NCBI GenBank assembly: GCA_037138755.1
Contig: JBAXHT010000002.1
Coordinates: 429,609-493,608 of the forward strand
DNA from: Armatimonadota bacterium
GTDB lineage: Bacteria; Armatimonadota; Fimbriimonadia; Fimbriimonadales; Fimbriimonadaceae
Direction: 5' to 3'
DNA length: 64,000 nt
The notes under the pieces were generated by a model, which saw only the letters and a program-made list of their open reading frames with translations, searched no databases and was not told the DNA's origin. Shown here piece by piece: positions 34,486 to 43,291 of the stretch. The first letter of the stretch is position 1. Each line of letters begins with the position of its first letter. The translations under genes were made by a program, and so were the position numbers.

Positions 34486-35441
34486 TAGTCGCTGATGGGA
34501 ACGTGATGGGCGAGCCAGCGTTCGGCATCAATGGCGGCCATGCAGCCCGAACCGGCAGCGGTGATCGCCTGTCGATAGGTCGAATCGCTGATGTCTCCGG
34601 CGGCAAAAACGCCTTCGATGTTGGTTCGCGTCGTCCCTGGTTGGACGAGGAGATAGCCGGTTTCATCCATGTGGAGAACGCCTTTGAATAGGTCGCTGTT
34701 CGGCTTGTGGCCGATGGCAATGAACACGCCATCAAGATCAAGATTGGTGAGTTCGCCTGTGACCGTGTTCTTCAAGCGAACGGCATTGACCTTCGGGAAC
34801 GGATCAGTTTGCCCAAGAATTTCGTCGAGAGCGGTGTTGTAGATCACCTCGACCTTTGGGTTAGCAAGAACCCGGTCTTGCATGATTTTGCTGGCACGGA
34901 ATTCGTCTCGACGGTGGATCAGATACACCTTGGCGGCGTGCTTTGTGAGATAGTCAGCCTCCTCCATCGCGGTGTCCCCACCACCGACTACCGCGACGGT
35001 TTTGCCTCGGAAGAAGAAACCATCGCAAGTTGCGCAAGCACTGACTCCGTAGCCGCCGAAGGTGACCTCTGACTCAAGTCCAAGCCACTTGGCGGATGCG
35101 CCAGTGCTGATGATGATGCTCTTCGCTTGGTACTCCTTTTCGCCAACCCAAGCCCGGAAAGGACGTTGGGAGAAGTCGACTCGATCGACATGTTCATGAA
35201 TCACTTCGGTCCCAAATCTCTCGGCTTGCTTCTTGAACAGCTCCATCATTTCAGGTCCCATGATGCCGTCTGGGAAGCCGGGATAGTTCTCCACATCGGT
35301 GGTAATGGTGAGTTGTCCGCCGGGCTGCGAACCCGCAAGGACAACCGGGTTCAGATCAGCGCGGGCCGCGTAGAGGGCGGCTGTGTAGCCAGCGGGACCA
35401 GAGCCGATGATGAGCACGTTGTGAACCATATTTGTTGCCAT
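34485..35441 (-). CDS. trxB: Thioredoxin reductase
   Basis: About 318 residues starting at the ATG with AGGT upstream (MATNMVHNVLIIGSG). A longer frame exists to 35483. The FAD motif is GSGPAGYTAALYAARA, the redox pair is CATCDG, and the NADPH motif is VGGGDTAMEEADYL. The C-terminal FAD-contact region is GVFAAGDISDSTYRQAITAAGSGCMAAIDAERWL. It reduces thioredoxin with NADPH in the cytosol. It heads the two-gene unit with fmdB, while the exported thioredoxin-fold protein is at the far left of the window. Confidence 0.95.
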   Translation of the reverse strand: MATNMVHNVLIIGSGPAGYTAALYAARADLNPVVLAGSQPGGQLTITTDVENYPGFPDGIMGPEMMELFKKQAERFGTEVIHEHVDRVDFSQRPFRAWVGEKEYQAKSIIISTGASAKWLGLESEVTFGGYGVSACATCDGFFFRGKTVAVVGGGDTAMEEADYLTKHAAKVYLIHRRDEFRASKIMQDRVLANPKVEVIYNTALDEILGQTDPFPKVNAVRLKNTVTGELTNLDLDGVFIAIGHKPNSDLFKGVLHMDETGYLLVQPGTTRTNIEGVFAAGDISDSTYRQAITAAGSGCMAAIDAERWLAHHVPISD

Positions 35442-35613
35442 AAGGGTACCTGGCAGATGCTCGGCGGGGACTTGTTGTTCCACGAACAGTCTCGAAGGCG
35501 GTGACTCGGATGAGTAGATGCCTGGAGGGCAGCAAGGGGCGCATTAACGGAAATGGTACTTTTTACCAGTTATTATAAGTATATAGTATACTGTATAAAT
35601 TGATTAGTAATAT

Positions 35614-35639
35614 TTAAGTGTCATGAAATTAACACTTAA
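35614..35639 (+). promoter_or_regulatory. Inverted repeat with the start codon in its loop
   Basis: TTAAGTGT (35614-35621) and ACACTTAA (35632-35639) are perfect 8-bp arms with a 10-nt loop containing the ATG at 35623. There is no Shine-Dalgarno. The 80 bases upstream are strikingly AT-rich, with TATATAGTATACTGTATA. Either an operator-like site or an RNA hairpin controlling initiation is possible. Confidence 0.5.
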
Positions 35640-35979
35640 GCTACTATTGACAACTCTCGTCATCGGTTCCGTCGCCGCCGCAGGTCTGGCTGCAGGTCAG
35701 GTCACCTGGGAGAACGTGACTACTTTCGTCGGCTCCAACGCCACTTACGTTCATCCGAACGCTTTGGCGGACATCCAGGCCGAAAAGAATGCCGGTATGA
35801 AGACCTGGCAGGTCTTTACAGGCAGTTCAAACGGTGTGGTTTGCTGTCACGGGGTTGGCTGGCCATCAACTGGTGAAGTTATCAACTTCGAGACGGCTAC
35901 GGAAGCCACGATCGCTGGCTCCATGATTGATGCATGTCCTACGGGAGTCGATCCAGGGCAACTCGCAGCAACCCGCTAA
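35623..35979 (+). CDS. Small secreted cysteine-containing protein
   Basis: 118 residues. A signal peptide (MKLTLKLLLTTLVIGSVAAAGLAAG) is followed by a mature part of about 93 residues with an adjacent Cys pair and a third Cys (GVVCCHGVGWPSTG and MIDACPTG). Not recognised. It has no transmembrane segment and no known catalytic motif. The upstream region is much richer in A+T than the surroundings. A hairpin follows at 35991. Confidence 0.6.
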   Translation: MKLTLKLLLTTLVIGSVAAAGLAAGQVTWENVTTFVGSNATYVHPNALADIQAEKNAGMKTWQVFTGSSNGVVCCHGVGWPSTGEVINFETATEATIAGSMIDACPTGVDPGQLAATR

Positions 35980-35990
35980 CTTAGCGAGCG

Positions 35991-36025
35991 GCACCCGGTG
36001 CATTCAAATTTCTACCGGGTGCTTT
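35991..36025 (+). terminator. Terminator-like hairpin after the secreted cysteine protein
   Basis: GCACCCGGT and ACCGGGTGC form a perfect 9-bp stem (35991-35999, 36014-36022) with a loop of about 14 nt, followed by TTTC. The T-run is short. The photolyase stop at 36012 lies in the loop, so the hairpin may serve both convergent genes. Confidence 0.65.
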
Positions 36026-37397
36026 CACCAAAGAGACTCAGTGCGAGCTGTTTCTGGGTCGCATGGTCAACGATCTGAGAGACGTAACCTAGTGCCGCAC
36101 GACGGAGCGGCGGTAGGTCGTGCAACTCGGGAACCGAAGCTTCCCGGAGCTCGGGCACCCATTCTCGAATAAATGTCCCTTCGGCGTCAAACTTGACGCT
36201 CTGCAAGTAAGGATTAAAGATCCGGAAGTAAGGCTGGGCATCCACTCCGACCGAAGCCGCCCATTGCCAGCCGCCGTTGTTGCTCGCAAGCTCAAAGTCG
36301 AGAAGCTTGGAGGCGAAATAGGCTTCGCCTTTCTTGTAATCCACTAACAAGTCCTTCGTGAGAAAAGAGGCGACGATCATGCGGAGGCGGTTGTGCATCC
36401 AGCCGGTTTCTTTGAAGCAGCGCATAGCCGCATCTACAATCGGATATCCTGTTTGTCCTGCCTTCCAGAGTTCGAAGTGCTCGTCGGAACCCGGCCAAAC
36501 CAAATCTCGATAGGCTGGGTTAAAAGTGGTTTGCACGACATGCGGATTGTTCGCCAGAACATCAGCGTAGAATTCTCGCCAGATGAGTTCATTCAGCCAT
36601 TTCTCCGACCCTTTTGATTCCCTCGAAAGGGCTTGCCGGAACAGTTCGCGAATTGAAATCGTTCCGAATCGGAGATCAACAGATAGGTAGCTCGTCCCCT
36701 CATTTGCAGGAAAGTCTCGCTCGTCGCCGTAGGCATCCATCTTGGGAAGGAACTTCGCCAAACGGTCCTTTGCCGCGTCTTCTCCTGCCTTGAGCCAAGG
36801 GTTTTTCGGTTTGAAGCCGATGTCTTCAATAGTCCAAGGTCGTAGGACATCCGTAAGCTCCGATTTAGGAAGCAGTTTTGTGAGATCAGGCGTGTACTCG
36901 ACAAGGTCTTTTTCTGGAACGAGTGCAGCTTTCCACGCCTTGCTGTAGGGGGTGTAGACCCTAAACGGCGTGCCGGACTGGCTCAGAACTTCGTTCTTCT
37001 GCCGTACGAGATGATCTTTGCAACTTCGAAACTCGGTGCCTTGATCAATGAGCCTTTGCCGAACCCTAAGATCGCGTTCGAGCGCATCAGGTTCAAGGTC
37101 GTGCGCAGTAAAAACAGCCTCCGCGCGCAGTTCTCGAGCGAGGTTAGGAACGATCTCAACGGGGTCTCCATACCGAACCACTAAGCTTGAGCCTTGTTGC
37201 TTGAGCCTGCTATCAAGTTCTATCAAGGATTGATGAATAAAGTTGACCCTTGAGTCGTCCCGCTCCAGCGGATCAAGTATCGCTGGATCGAAGACGAAAA
37301 CGACCGCGACAGCAGCAGCGGCTTCCGAGGCGAGAGTCAGCGCTCGATGATCCGTAAGTCGCAGGTCGCGGCGAATCCAGCAGATGGCACGTTGCAC
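36012..37397 (-). CDS. phr: Deoxyribodipyrimidine photolyase
   Basis: 461 residues. The N-terminal photoantenna Rossmann domain (AICWIRRDLRLTDHRALTLA) is followed by the FAD-binding helical domain. Typical motifs are EGTSYLSVDLRFGTIS, ELIWREFYADVL, GYPIVDAAMRCFKETGWMHNRLRMIVASFLTKDL and FELASNNGGWQWAASVGVDAQPYFRIFNP. This matches class I CPD photolyases, which repair pyrimidine dimers with light. The stop sits in the loop of the hairpin shared with the gene at 35623. Confidence 0.95.
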   Translation of the reverse strand: MQRAICWIRRDLRLTDHRALTLASEAAAAVAVVFVFDPAILDPLERDDSRVNFIHQSLIELDSRLKQQGSSLVVRYGDPVEIVPNLARELRAEAVFTAHDLEPDALERDLRVRQRLIDQGTEFRSCKDHLVRQKNEVLSQSGTPFRVYTPYSKAWKAALVPEKDLVEYTPDLTKLLPKSELTDVLRPWTIEDIGFKPKNPWLKAGEDAAKDRLAKFLPKMDAYGDERDFPANEGTSYLSVDLRFGTISIRELFRQALSRESKGSEKWLNELIWREFYADVLANNPHVVQTTFNPAYRDLVWPGSDEHFELWKAGQTGYPIVDAAMRCFKETGWMHNRLRMIVASFLTKDLLVDYKKGEAYFASKLLDFELASNNGGWQWAASVGVDAQPYFRIFNPYLQSVKFDAEGTFIREWVPELREASVPELHDLPPLRRAALGYVSQIVDHATQKQLALSLFGESTR

Positions 37398-37442
37398 TCT
37401 CGCGTTCTACGCGGGCCAACAGGGAAAGGTTAAACTCTGCCC

Positions 37443-38426
37443 GTGAAGTATCGATCTTATGGCCGGACAGGATGGGAAATCAGCGAGGTCTCGTTTGGAG
37501 CTTGGGCAATAGGGGGGACCTGGGGGCCGGTTCAGGATGAAGAGTCGATGGCCGCTCTTAACAAAGCTCTCGAATGCGGAGTGAACTTCATTGACACGGC
37601 CGACGTGTACGGAGATGGGCACAGCGAGCGATTGATCCGGAAGTTAAGATCGGAAACCACAACACCGTTTTACGTCGTTACAAAGGCGGGAAGGCGGTTA
37701 AACCCACACAACGCCGATGGCTACAACGCAACGAACCTAGAAGCATTTGTCGATCGATCCCGGGAAAACCTGGGAATGGACACGCTTGATCTAGTTCAAC
37801 TTCACTGCCCGCCTACCGACGCCTACTACCGCCCGGAGGTTTTTGGAGCACTTGAGGAGCTGAAATCCAAAGGCAAAATCCAGAATTGGGGTGTCAGCGT
37901 TGAACGCGTCGAGGAGGGTATGAAGGCGATGGAATACCCCGGTTGCCAGTCGGTTCAAATTATCTTCAACGCTTTCCGTCAACGACCCTCAGAGCTATTC
38001 TTGGAGCAAGCCAAAGCCAAGAGAGTTGGCGTCCTCGCTCGACTGCCTCTCAGCAGTGGAATGCTGACCGGAAAGCTTACAGCGGCATCGACATTTGCGC
38101 CCGACGACCACCGAGCGTTCAACCGTGATGGAGCGGGTTTCGATAAGGGTGAAACCTTTTCCGGTGTCCCCTACGAAGTCGGGCTAGCGGCCGTCGAGGC
38201 AATGCGACCGCTAGTGCCGAAAGAGTTGACGATGGCGGAGTTTGCTTTGAAGTGGATACTGATGCACGACGGGGTAACTGCCGTGATTCCCGGTGGCAAG
38301 AGGGCCGAGCAGGTAGCTATGAACTGTTCTGCCTCCGATGTGTTGCCGCTGGGAGATGCCGTGATGACAGCGGTTAGGTCGGTCTATGACCGTCTGATCC
38401 GCAGTCATGTTCACGATCGCTGGTGA
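37443..38426 (+). CDS. Aldo/keto reductase
   Basis: 327 residues from GTG 37443 (MKYRSYGRTGWEISEVSFGAW). The catalytic set is visible: Asp and Tyr in DTADVYGDGHSE, Lys in VVTKAGRR and His in LVQLHCPP. The NADPH-binding tail is AVIPGGKRAEQVAMN. Members reduce aldehydes or sugars, and this one resembles YajO/Tas-type enzymes. Substrate unknown, cytosolic. It ends one base before the convergent gene. Confidence 0.92.
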   Translation: MKYRSYGRTGWEISEVSFGAWAIGGTWGPVQDEESMAALNKALECGVNFIDTADVYGDGHSERLIRKLRSETTTPFYVVTKAGRRLNPHNADGYNATNLEAFVDRSRENLGMDTLDLVQLHCPPTDAYYRPEVFGALEELKSKGKIQNWGVSVERVEEGMKAMEYPGCQSVQIIFNAFRQRPSELFLEQAKAKRVGVLARLPLSSGMLTGKLTAASTFAPDDHRAFNRDGAGFDKGETFSGVPYEVGLAAVEAMRPLVPKELTMAEFALKWILMHDGVTAVIPGGKRAEQVAMNCSASDVLPLGDAVMTAVRSVYDRLIRSHVHDRW

Positions 38427-38427
38427 A

Positions 38428-39375
38428 CTAGCTTTCAGGATCAATATCAAGCGTTGCGGTCTTTTCGGCCCCGGCCTTAGACTTGTAGACGAGAGATTCT
38501 ATTTTGCGTAATCGCTTAATGGCAGCAAACCGATCCGAGCGAAGAAGTGACAGAATGTCTATCGCGGAAAGTCCACCACCGCTGATAACTTCCCGGAAGG
38601 GCTCCTCTTCGTCCTCGGACGAATCTTCGTGGGCGTAATAGGCAAGTGCGATGGATTCAATCTGAAAAATCTCGTTGACTCCAACGTATTCGCCAAGAAT
38701 CAACTCGTTGTCGTCGTCCTTCTCTGCCGACCATTCGAGTTTGTTGTTCGCTAAGTCAAACCTAACAACGCGACCAGGAACAAGTGTAAGTCCAAATCTC
38801 GGACTCGGTCCGGTGCTGAACCAGACTGGCCAGTTCAAGGAGGTCAAGGCAAAGTTTGAGACATGCCGATCCGTGTTCCATTCGGCGGGGACTCGGTCAA
38901 ACTTTCCTCCGTACCTGAGTACACCCAAGGGCATTGAACCCGAGATGTCGCACGTACCGTTCATCTCTACTTCGACAGCGTCATCTCTCGGCTTCAATGT
39001 GACTGATCCTGTGATGGATTCCAATGCCTCCTCGCCAATGCTGATTGAGTGATAGTTTCGATCAAAGTCGAGCTTGTGCGCGAGGAAGAAGTCTCTTCCA
39101 AAGACGTAGGTGCAAGAACTCAGAACATCGTGGGGCAGAGTATCAATCTTTTTGAACTTAATCGAGTTTCCGCCAAGGAGCACTTCAGTCGACGGAGCTT
39201 CCGGTGAGCAATACGAGGTTTCCGCTGTGAAATCGAATCCGAAGTAAAACTCGCCTTGCTCGGTGTCGGCATGTCCCATCGTGACCATAGTGTCGTTGGT
39301 CAAGTAAAGTGAGTCACCACAATCAAGCGGCTCGGTTGACAGGATGGCGGCAAGCAGGAGCGGTACCATTGGCAC
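38428..39375 (-). CDS. Hypothetical, possibly exported protein
   Basis: 315 residues. The N-terminus (MPMVPLLLAAILSTEPLDCG) is hydrophobic without a positive charge, so export is uncertain. The body is beta-rich (EVEMNGTCDISGSMPLGVLRYGGKF, FGLTLVPGRVVRFDLANNKLEW), recalling an aspartic-protease-like barrel, but no DTG/DSG catalytic pair is visible. An acidic stretch (DSSEDEEEPF) and a basic tail end it. Unrecognised. It is divergent from tilS across about 30 bp. Confidence 0.65.
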   Translation of the reverse strand: MPMVPLLLAAILSTEPLDCGDSLYLTNDTMVTMGHADTEQGEFYFGFDFTAETSYCSPEAPSTEVLLGGNSIKFKKIDTLPHDVLSSCTYVFGRDFFLAHKLDFDRNYHSISIGEEALESITGSVTLKPRDDAVEVEMNGTCDISGSMPLGVLRYGGKFDRVPAEWNTDRHVSNFALTSLNWPVWFSTGPSPRFGLTLVPGRVVRFDLANNKLEWSAEKDDDNELILGEYVGVNEIFQIESIALAYYAHEDSSEDEEEPFREVISGGGLSAIDILSLLRSDRFAAIKRLRKIESLVYKSKAGAEKTATLDIDPES

Positions 39376-39404
39376 TAATCATACGCGACTGGTACGCTTT
39401 AGCG

Positions 39405-40805
39405 GTGCTTGACAAGCTCCAAGGGCATCTTTTTGCAGCAAATCTGATTCCAGCGGGTTCGCGGGTTCTGGTTGGTTACAGCGGCGGAGCCGACAGCACT
39501 TGCCTAGTTCACCTTTTGGCTCAACTTAAAGTTGATTTCGTGGCGGCCCACTTGCACCATGGTCAGCGCACAGATGCTGACAAAGAGATGGCCCTTTCCG
39601 AGGCGTTTTGCCAATCGCTCGATGTACCTTTCGTGAGTGGAAGAGCCGACGTTCCTCGGATGTCGCGGGATCTGAAGATTGGGTTAGAAGAAGCTGGCCG
39701 AATGGCTCGCTACAACTTTCTGAATCAGGCGGCGAAACGATTTGAGTGCGATCTTGTTGCGACCGCTCATACCGGAACAGATTCGGTTGAAACGATTTTA
39801 TTCAACCTCGTACGCGGAACCGGGCCGAGCGGTCTCACTGGCATTGATTCTTCTCGAAATGGATTGATTCGACCATTGCTACCGTTTTCGCGTTCCGAAA
39901 CTTTGGCGTATTGCCAAGAGAACGGCCTCTGGTTCCACAATGACCCTGCCAACGAGTCCATGGACTTTTCCCGGGCCCGGCTGAGGCACCGAGTTTCGCC
40001 GGAGCTGGCCCTTGTGAACCCTGGGTACGAGTCGGCGATCCTCCGATGCGCTTCGATCATTAGCGAAGAAAATCAGTTTTTGAATGGCGCAGCCGCCAAC
40101 GCCCTGGAGCGAGCCGAGATACCACTGAACGGCCCTTTGGGATTCCTCACCCGAGATGCCGAGGTCGCGTTTGACCGGGAGTTGATCGGTTCGTTACCGC
40201 CCGTCCTGTTCAAGCGCGCTTGTAGGCTGGCCGTTTCTGCCCTTGGAGCTTCGATTGATTTCGAACAAACGGAGGCGATCACTTCGGGATTTGGATCAGG
40301 GGTCTCAGGCTCGGTCACCTCAGACGGAGGCACGGTCGTTGCAGAGTGGGATGAAAAGCTGCTCCACTTCCGTCAGCTTCAACCAACTGAGCCGTTTCGA
40401 TTTATGCTCACCTGCCCTGGCGAAACCGAGAGCGAAGAGTTCGGGTGGAAAATCACAGCCCACCACTCGCCCAGGACAAAAAAGAGGAACGACCGGACGG
40501 CGTTGCGCGTCGAAGTCAGCATAGCTAAGACTCAAGGCGAACTTTATTTCCGCTCCACTCAACCTGGCGACTCGATGCAGCCTCTAGGATTTGAGGGAAC
40601 GCGAAAGCTGAGCGACCTACTCTCGGAGGCCAAACTGACCAAAGCCGCACGGTCGCGATTACCGATTATCTGCGACTTTGTGGGTCCGATTTGGGCACCT
40701 GGGGTGTGTTTATCGCACAGAATAGATAAGGAACCCGAGTGTGAGCGGGTGTTGGCGCTTGAATTTGAGCCGATGATAGGTTCTACTCAAAGCGGCAACG
40801 ATTGA
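39405..40805 (+). CDS. tilS: tRNA(Ile)-lysidine synthase
   Basis: About 466 residues from GTG 39405 (MLDKLQGHLFAANLIP). The frame opens upstream to 39309, but that overlaps the divergent gene. The PP-loop is SGGADSTCLVHLL. Then come VAAHLHHGQRTDADKE, ATAHTGTDSVETILFNLVRGTG and the C-terminal domain with FRSTQPGDSMQPLGF. TilS modifies C34 of tRNA-Ile2 to lysidine so that it reads AUA. It is followed by ftsH after 42 bp, a common arrangement. Confidence 0.93.
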   Translation: MLDKLQGHLFAANLIPAGSRVLVGYSGGADSTCLVHLLAQLKVDFVAAHLHHGQRTDADKEMALSEAFCQSLDVPFVSGRADVPRMSRDLKIGLEEAGRMARYNFLNQAAKRFECDLVATAHTGTDSVETILFNLVRGTGPSGLTGIDSSRNGLIRPLLPFSRSETLAYCQENGLWFHNDPANESMDFSRARLRHRVSPELALVNPGYESAILRCASIISEENQFLNGAAANALERAEIPLNGPLGFLTRDAEVAFDRELIGSLPPVLFKRACRLAVSALGASIDFEQTEAITSGFGSGVSGSVTSDGGTVVAEWDEKLLHFRQLQPTEPFRFMLTCPGETESEEFGWKITAHHSPRTKKRNDRTALRVEVSIAKTQGELYFRSTQPGDSMQPLGFEGTRKLSDLLSEAKLTKAARSRLPIICDFVGPIWAPGVCLSHRIDKEPECERVLALEFEPMIGSTQSGND

Positions 40806-40847
40806 TGCCGCAAGCGCGTATTTGAGCTTACATCTGTTGGAGAAACA

Positions 40848-42809
40848 TTGAGAAATAACCGAAATGCCCTGTTCGCCGTGGTGTCACTGATCGTAGTGTC
40901 GCTGCTCGTGATGATGGTGGCAAATCCAAACAACCTTCGCCTTGCAGGCAAGACTGAAACTTGGGACAATTCAAAGTTTATCGATCGACTAGAGAAAGGC
41001 GAAATCGCCGAGATCACGTGGAGAGGACGCGAAGTCTCTGGCAAAGATTCCAAAGGCGAAAATTTTGAGTTCAATTGGGCCGAACAAAACTCAGAGGCTG
41101 GCAAGTCGCTACTAGGTCGAATTGACAAGGCCAACGATAAGTTGACCGGTGAGGGAAAAACGGCTATTCAACTCAAGTTTGAGGAGAATACGGCCGGAAA
41201 CGCACTGATCGGACTCCTCTCCTTCTTGGCTCCGATGGTTCTCGTTGGGCTGATGTTCTACTTCCTGGTGTTCCGCGCTGCTCAACAGAACGGCAACCAG
41301 GCGATGAACTTCGGCAAGAGCAAGGCTCGCCGGGTCGGAGAGAGTGGACCAAAGGTCACATTCGATGACGTTGCAGGAATCGATGAAGCAAAGCAAGAGC
41401 TCTTTGAAGTCGTCGACTTCCTCAAGAACACCAAAAAATATGCCGCTCTAGGGGCAAAGATCCCCAAGGGAATCCTGCTGACGGGCCCTCCAGGTGTTGG
41501 TAAGACTCACTTGGCCCGAGCCATCGCTGGCGAAGCGGGAGTTCCGTTCTTCCACATTTCCGGTTCTGACTTCGTGGAAATGTTCGTCGGTGTCGGTGCG
41601 GCACGAGTCCGAGACCTGTTCGAGACCGCCAAGGCTCACCGACCTTCTCTTATCTTTGTTGACGAAATCGACGCAGTCGGTCGTCAGCGAGGCGCCGGCA
41701 TGGGGGGCGGCCACGACGAGCGCGAGCAAACCCTTAACCAGCTCCTGGTTGAGATGGACGGCTTTGACCCCAACTCAGGTGTCATCATGATTGCTGCAAC
41801 GAACCGACCCGATGTCTTGGATCCGGCACTTCTTCGGCCAGGTCGCTTTGACCGTCAAATCGTTGTCGATGCTCCGGACCAATCCGGTCGCAAAGCGATT
41901 CTGAACATTCACTCCAAAGGCAAGCCGTTGGATAGCGATGTCGATATTGAGACCCTTTCCCGGCGAACGCCCGGTTTCACCGGTGCGGACTTGGCAAACA
42001 CTTTGAACGAGGGAGCCCTTCTCGCCGCACGGCACAATCGAACGAAGATTGGTATGCGCGACCTTGAAGAAGCGCTTGATCGTGTCATCGCCGGTCCTCA
42101 GCGCAAGAGCCGGATCATGGACGAGGAAGAGCGAAAGGTTATCGCTTTCCACGAAGCTGGTCACGCCGTCATCGGTGAGGTACTGGAGCACTCGGACAAC
42201 GTTCACAAGGTCACGATCTTGCCACGAGGCATGTCGCTTGGCTCGACCTGGCACTTGCCTGACCAAGACAAGTACCTCGTTTCAAAAGAAGAGCTTCTTG
42301 ACGACATCACTTCGCTACTCGGTGGTCGCGTGGCAGAGGAACTGGCGTTTGGACGAGTTTGGACGGGAGCTTCAAACGACCTTCAGCGAGTCACTGCCAT
42401 CGCTAGAGCCATGGTGACAAAGTACGGCATGAGCGAAAAGCTTGGAACTTTGGCGATCGGGACCTCGAAGGAGAATCCGTTCCTTGGTAGGGACTACTAC
42501 GAAGAGCGCAACTACTCGGAGGATATCGCCAAAGCGGTTGACGAGGAAGTCCACGCCATTGTTGATCGATGCCGAGCACGAGCGATTGAGATTTTGACGT
42601 CTCACAGGGAGCAGCTCGACGCAGTCGTCGCCGCTCTTCTGGAGCGCGAGACGCTGGACCGAGAAGAGTTCCTAGCCGTAATGGCGGGCAACGAGCTTCC
42701 CGCACTCAAGCATGTGGAAGAGCCTCCTGTCGCGACGGAACTCAAGGAAGCCGAAAAGCCGTCGACCCCAGCAAAAACGCCCCCAAGGTTAGAACCAGGG
42801 ACGATTTAA
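40848..42809 (+). CDS. ftsH: ATP-dependent zinc metalloprotease FtsH
   Basis: 653 residues. The TTG start at 40848 is supported by GGAG 5 nt upstream. Two N-terminal transmembrane helices flank an extracytoplasmic domain of about 90 residues. The AAA module has [28 protein letters not shown] and [15 protein letters not shown]. The zinc site is HEAGH in [13 protein letters not shown], with the third ligand in the family helix. FtsH degrades membrane and short-lived proteins. The last 30 residues are Pro/Thr/Lys-rich. Confidence 0.96.
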   Translation: MRNNRNALFAVVSLIVVSLLVMMVANPNNLRLAGKTETWDNSKFIDRLEKGEIAEITWRGREVSGKDSKGENFEFNWAEQNSEAGKSLLGRIDKANDKLTGEGKTAIQLKFEENTAGNALIGLLSFLAPMVLVGLMFYFLVFRAAQQNGNQAMNFGKSKARRVGESGPKVTFDDVAGIDEAKQELFEVVDFLKNTKKYAALGAKIPKGILLTGPPGVGKTHLARAIAGEAGVPFFHISGSDFVEMFVGVGAARVRDLFETAKAHRPSLIFVDEIDAVGRQRGAGMGGGHDEREQTLNQLLVEMDGFDPNSGVIMIAATNRPDVLDPALLRPGRFDRQIVVDAPDQSGRKAILNIHSKGKPLDSDVDIETLSRRTPGFTGADLANTLNEGALLAARHNRTKIGMRDLEEALDRVIAGPQRKSRIMDEEERKVIAFHEAGHAVIGEVLEHSDNVHKVTILPRGMSLGSTWHLPDQDKYLVSKEELLDDITSLLGGRVAEELAFGRVWTGASNDLQRVTAIARAMVTKYGMSEKLGTLAIGTSKENPFLGRDYYEERNYSEDIAKAVDEEVHAIVDRCRARAIEILTSHREQLDAVVAALLERETLDREEFLAVMAGNELPALKHVEEPPVATELKEAEKPSTPAKTPPRLEPGTI

Positions 42810-42818
42810 GCGAAGAAT

Positions 42819-42862
42819 GCGGGACTGAATGCTTTACAGTCCCGCGATGATTTCTGTATAAT
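42819..42862 (+). promoter_or_regulatory. Promoter overlapping a hairpin, upstream of the TPR gene
   Basis: GCGGGACT and AGTCCCGC (42819-42826, 42838-42845) form an 8-bp stem. TTTACA (42833-42838), an 18-nt spacer and TATAAT (42857-42862) make a good sigma-70 promoter whose -35 box lies in the hairpin loop and 3' arm. The hairpin follows ftsH and has no T-run. Confidence 0.6.
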
Positions 42863-42882
42863 CGGCGGACACATCATTTTCC

Positions 42883-43227
42883 ATGAACATTGAGGATCTT
42901 TACCAAAAGGGTTTCGAGCAACGGTGCGAGGGGAACTACGGAGACGCGAAGGCGACTCTTAGTCGCGTTTTAGCGGCGGATCCGAATCATGTGAATGCTC
43001 GTCACCAGCTTGCCCTGATCCAGGGTTTCGAGGGGGATTTCGACGGTTCGCTTGCCGCACTTGAGGCACTCGCTAAGCAGGCCCCCCAGAATCTTGATGT
43101 CCGCTACGACTTCGCAATGACCATGATGATGCTCGGCGACTACGAAGGCGCTTGTAGCCACCTTAAGTTCATTCTGAGCGTGAATCCTAACCACGACAAG
43201 GCAAAGCAGCAAGCGATTTATTGCTAA
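42883..43227 (+). CDS. Small TPR protein
   Basis: 114 residues with three tetratricopeptide-like repeats (about 1-36, 37-70, 71-104): EQRCEGNYGDAKATLSRVLAADPNHVNARHQLA, GFEGDFDGSLAALEALAKQAPQNLDVRYDFA, and LGDYEGACSHLKFILSVNPNHDKA. It has no signal peptide, so a cytosolic protein-binding role is likely. It has its own promoter at 42833. Downstream is the YfhO-like gene on the same strand. Confidence 0.8.
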   Translation: MNIEDLYQKGFEQRCEGNYGDAKATLSRVLAADPNHVNARHQLALIQGFEGDFDGSLAALEALAKQAPQNLDVRYDFAMTMMMLGDYEGACSHLKFILSVNPNHDKAKQQAIYC

Positions 43228-43235
43228 CTTAGTTT

Positions 43236-43260
43236 GCAGTTAGCGGTTGGCAGTTAGCAG
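43236..43260. repeat. Heptamer repeats between the TPR and YfhO-like genes
   Basis: GCAGTTA GCGGTTG GCAGTTA GCAG: three units of about 7 bases with consensus GCRGTTR. A related reverse-complement form, CCAACTACCAACTCC, lies at 25562-25576. The array is short. Confidence 0.45.
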
Positions 43261-43291
43261 ATTTGGCACGGGTCTGCGCCAAACTTATGGA

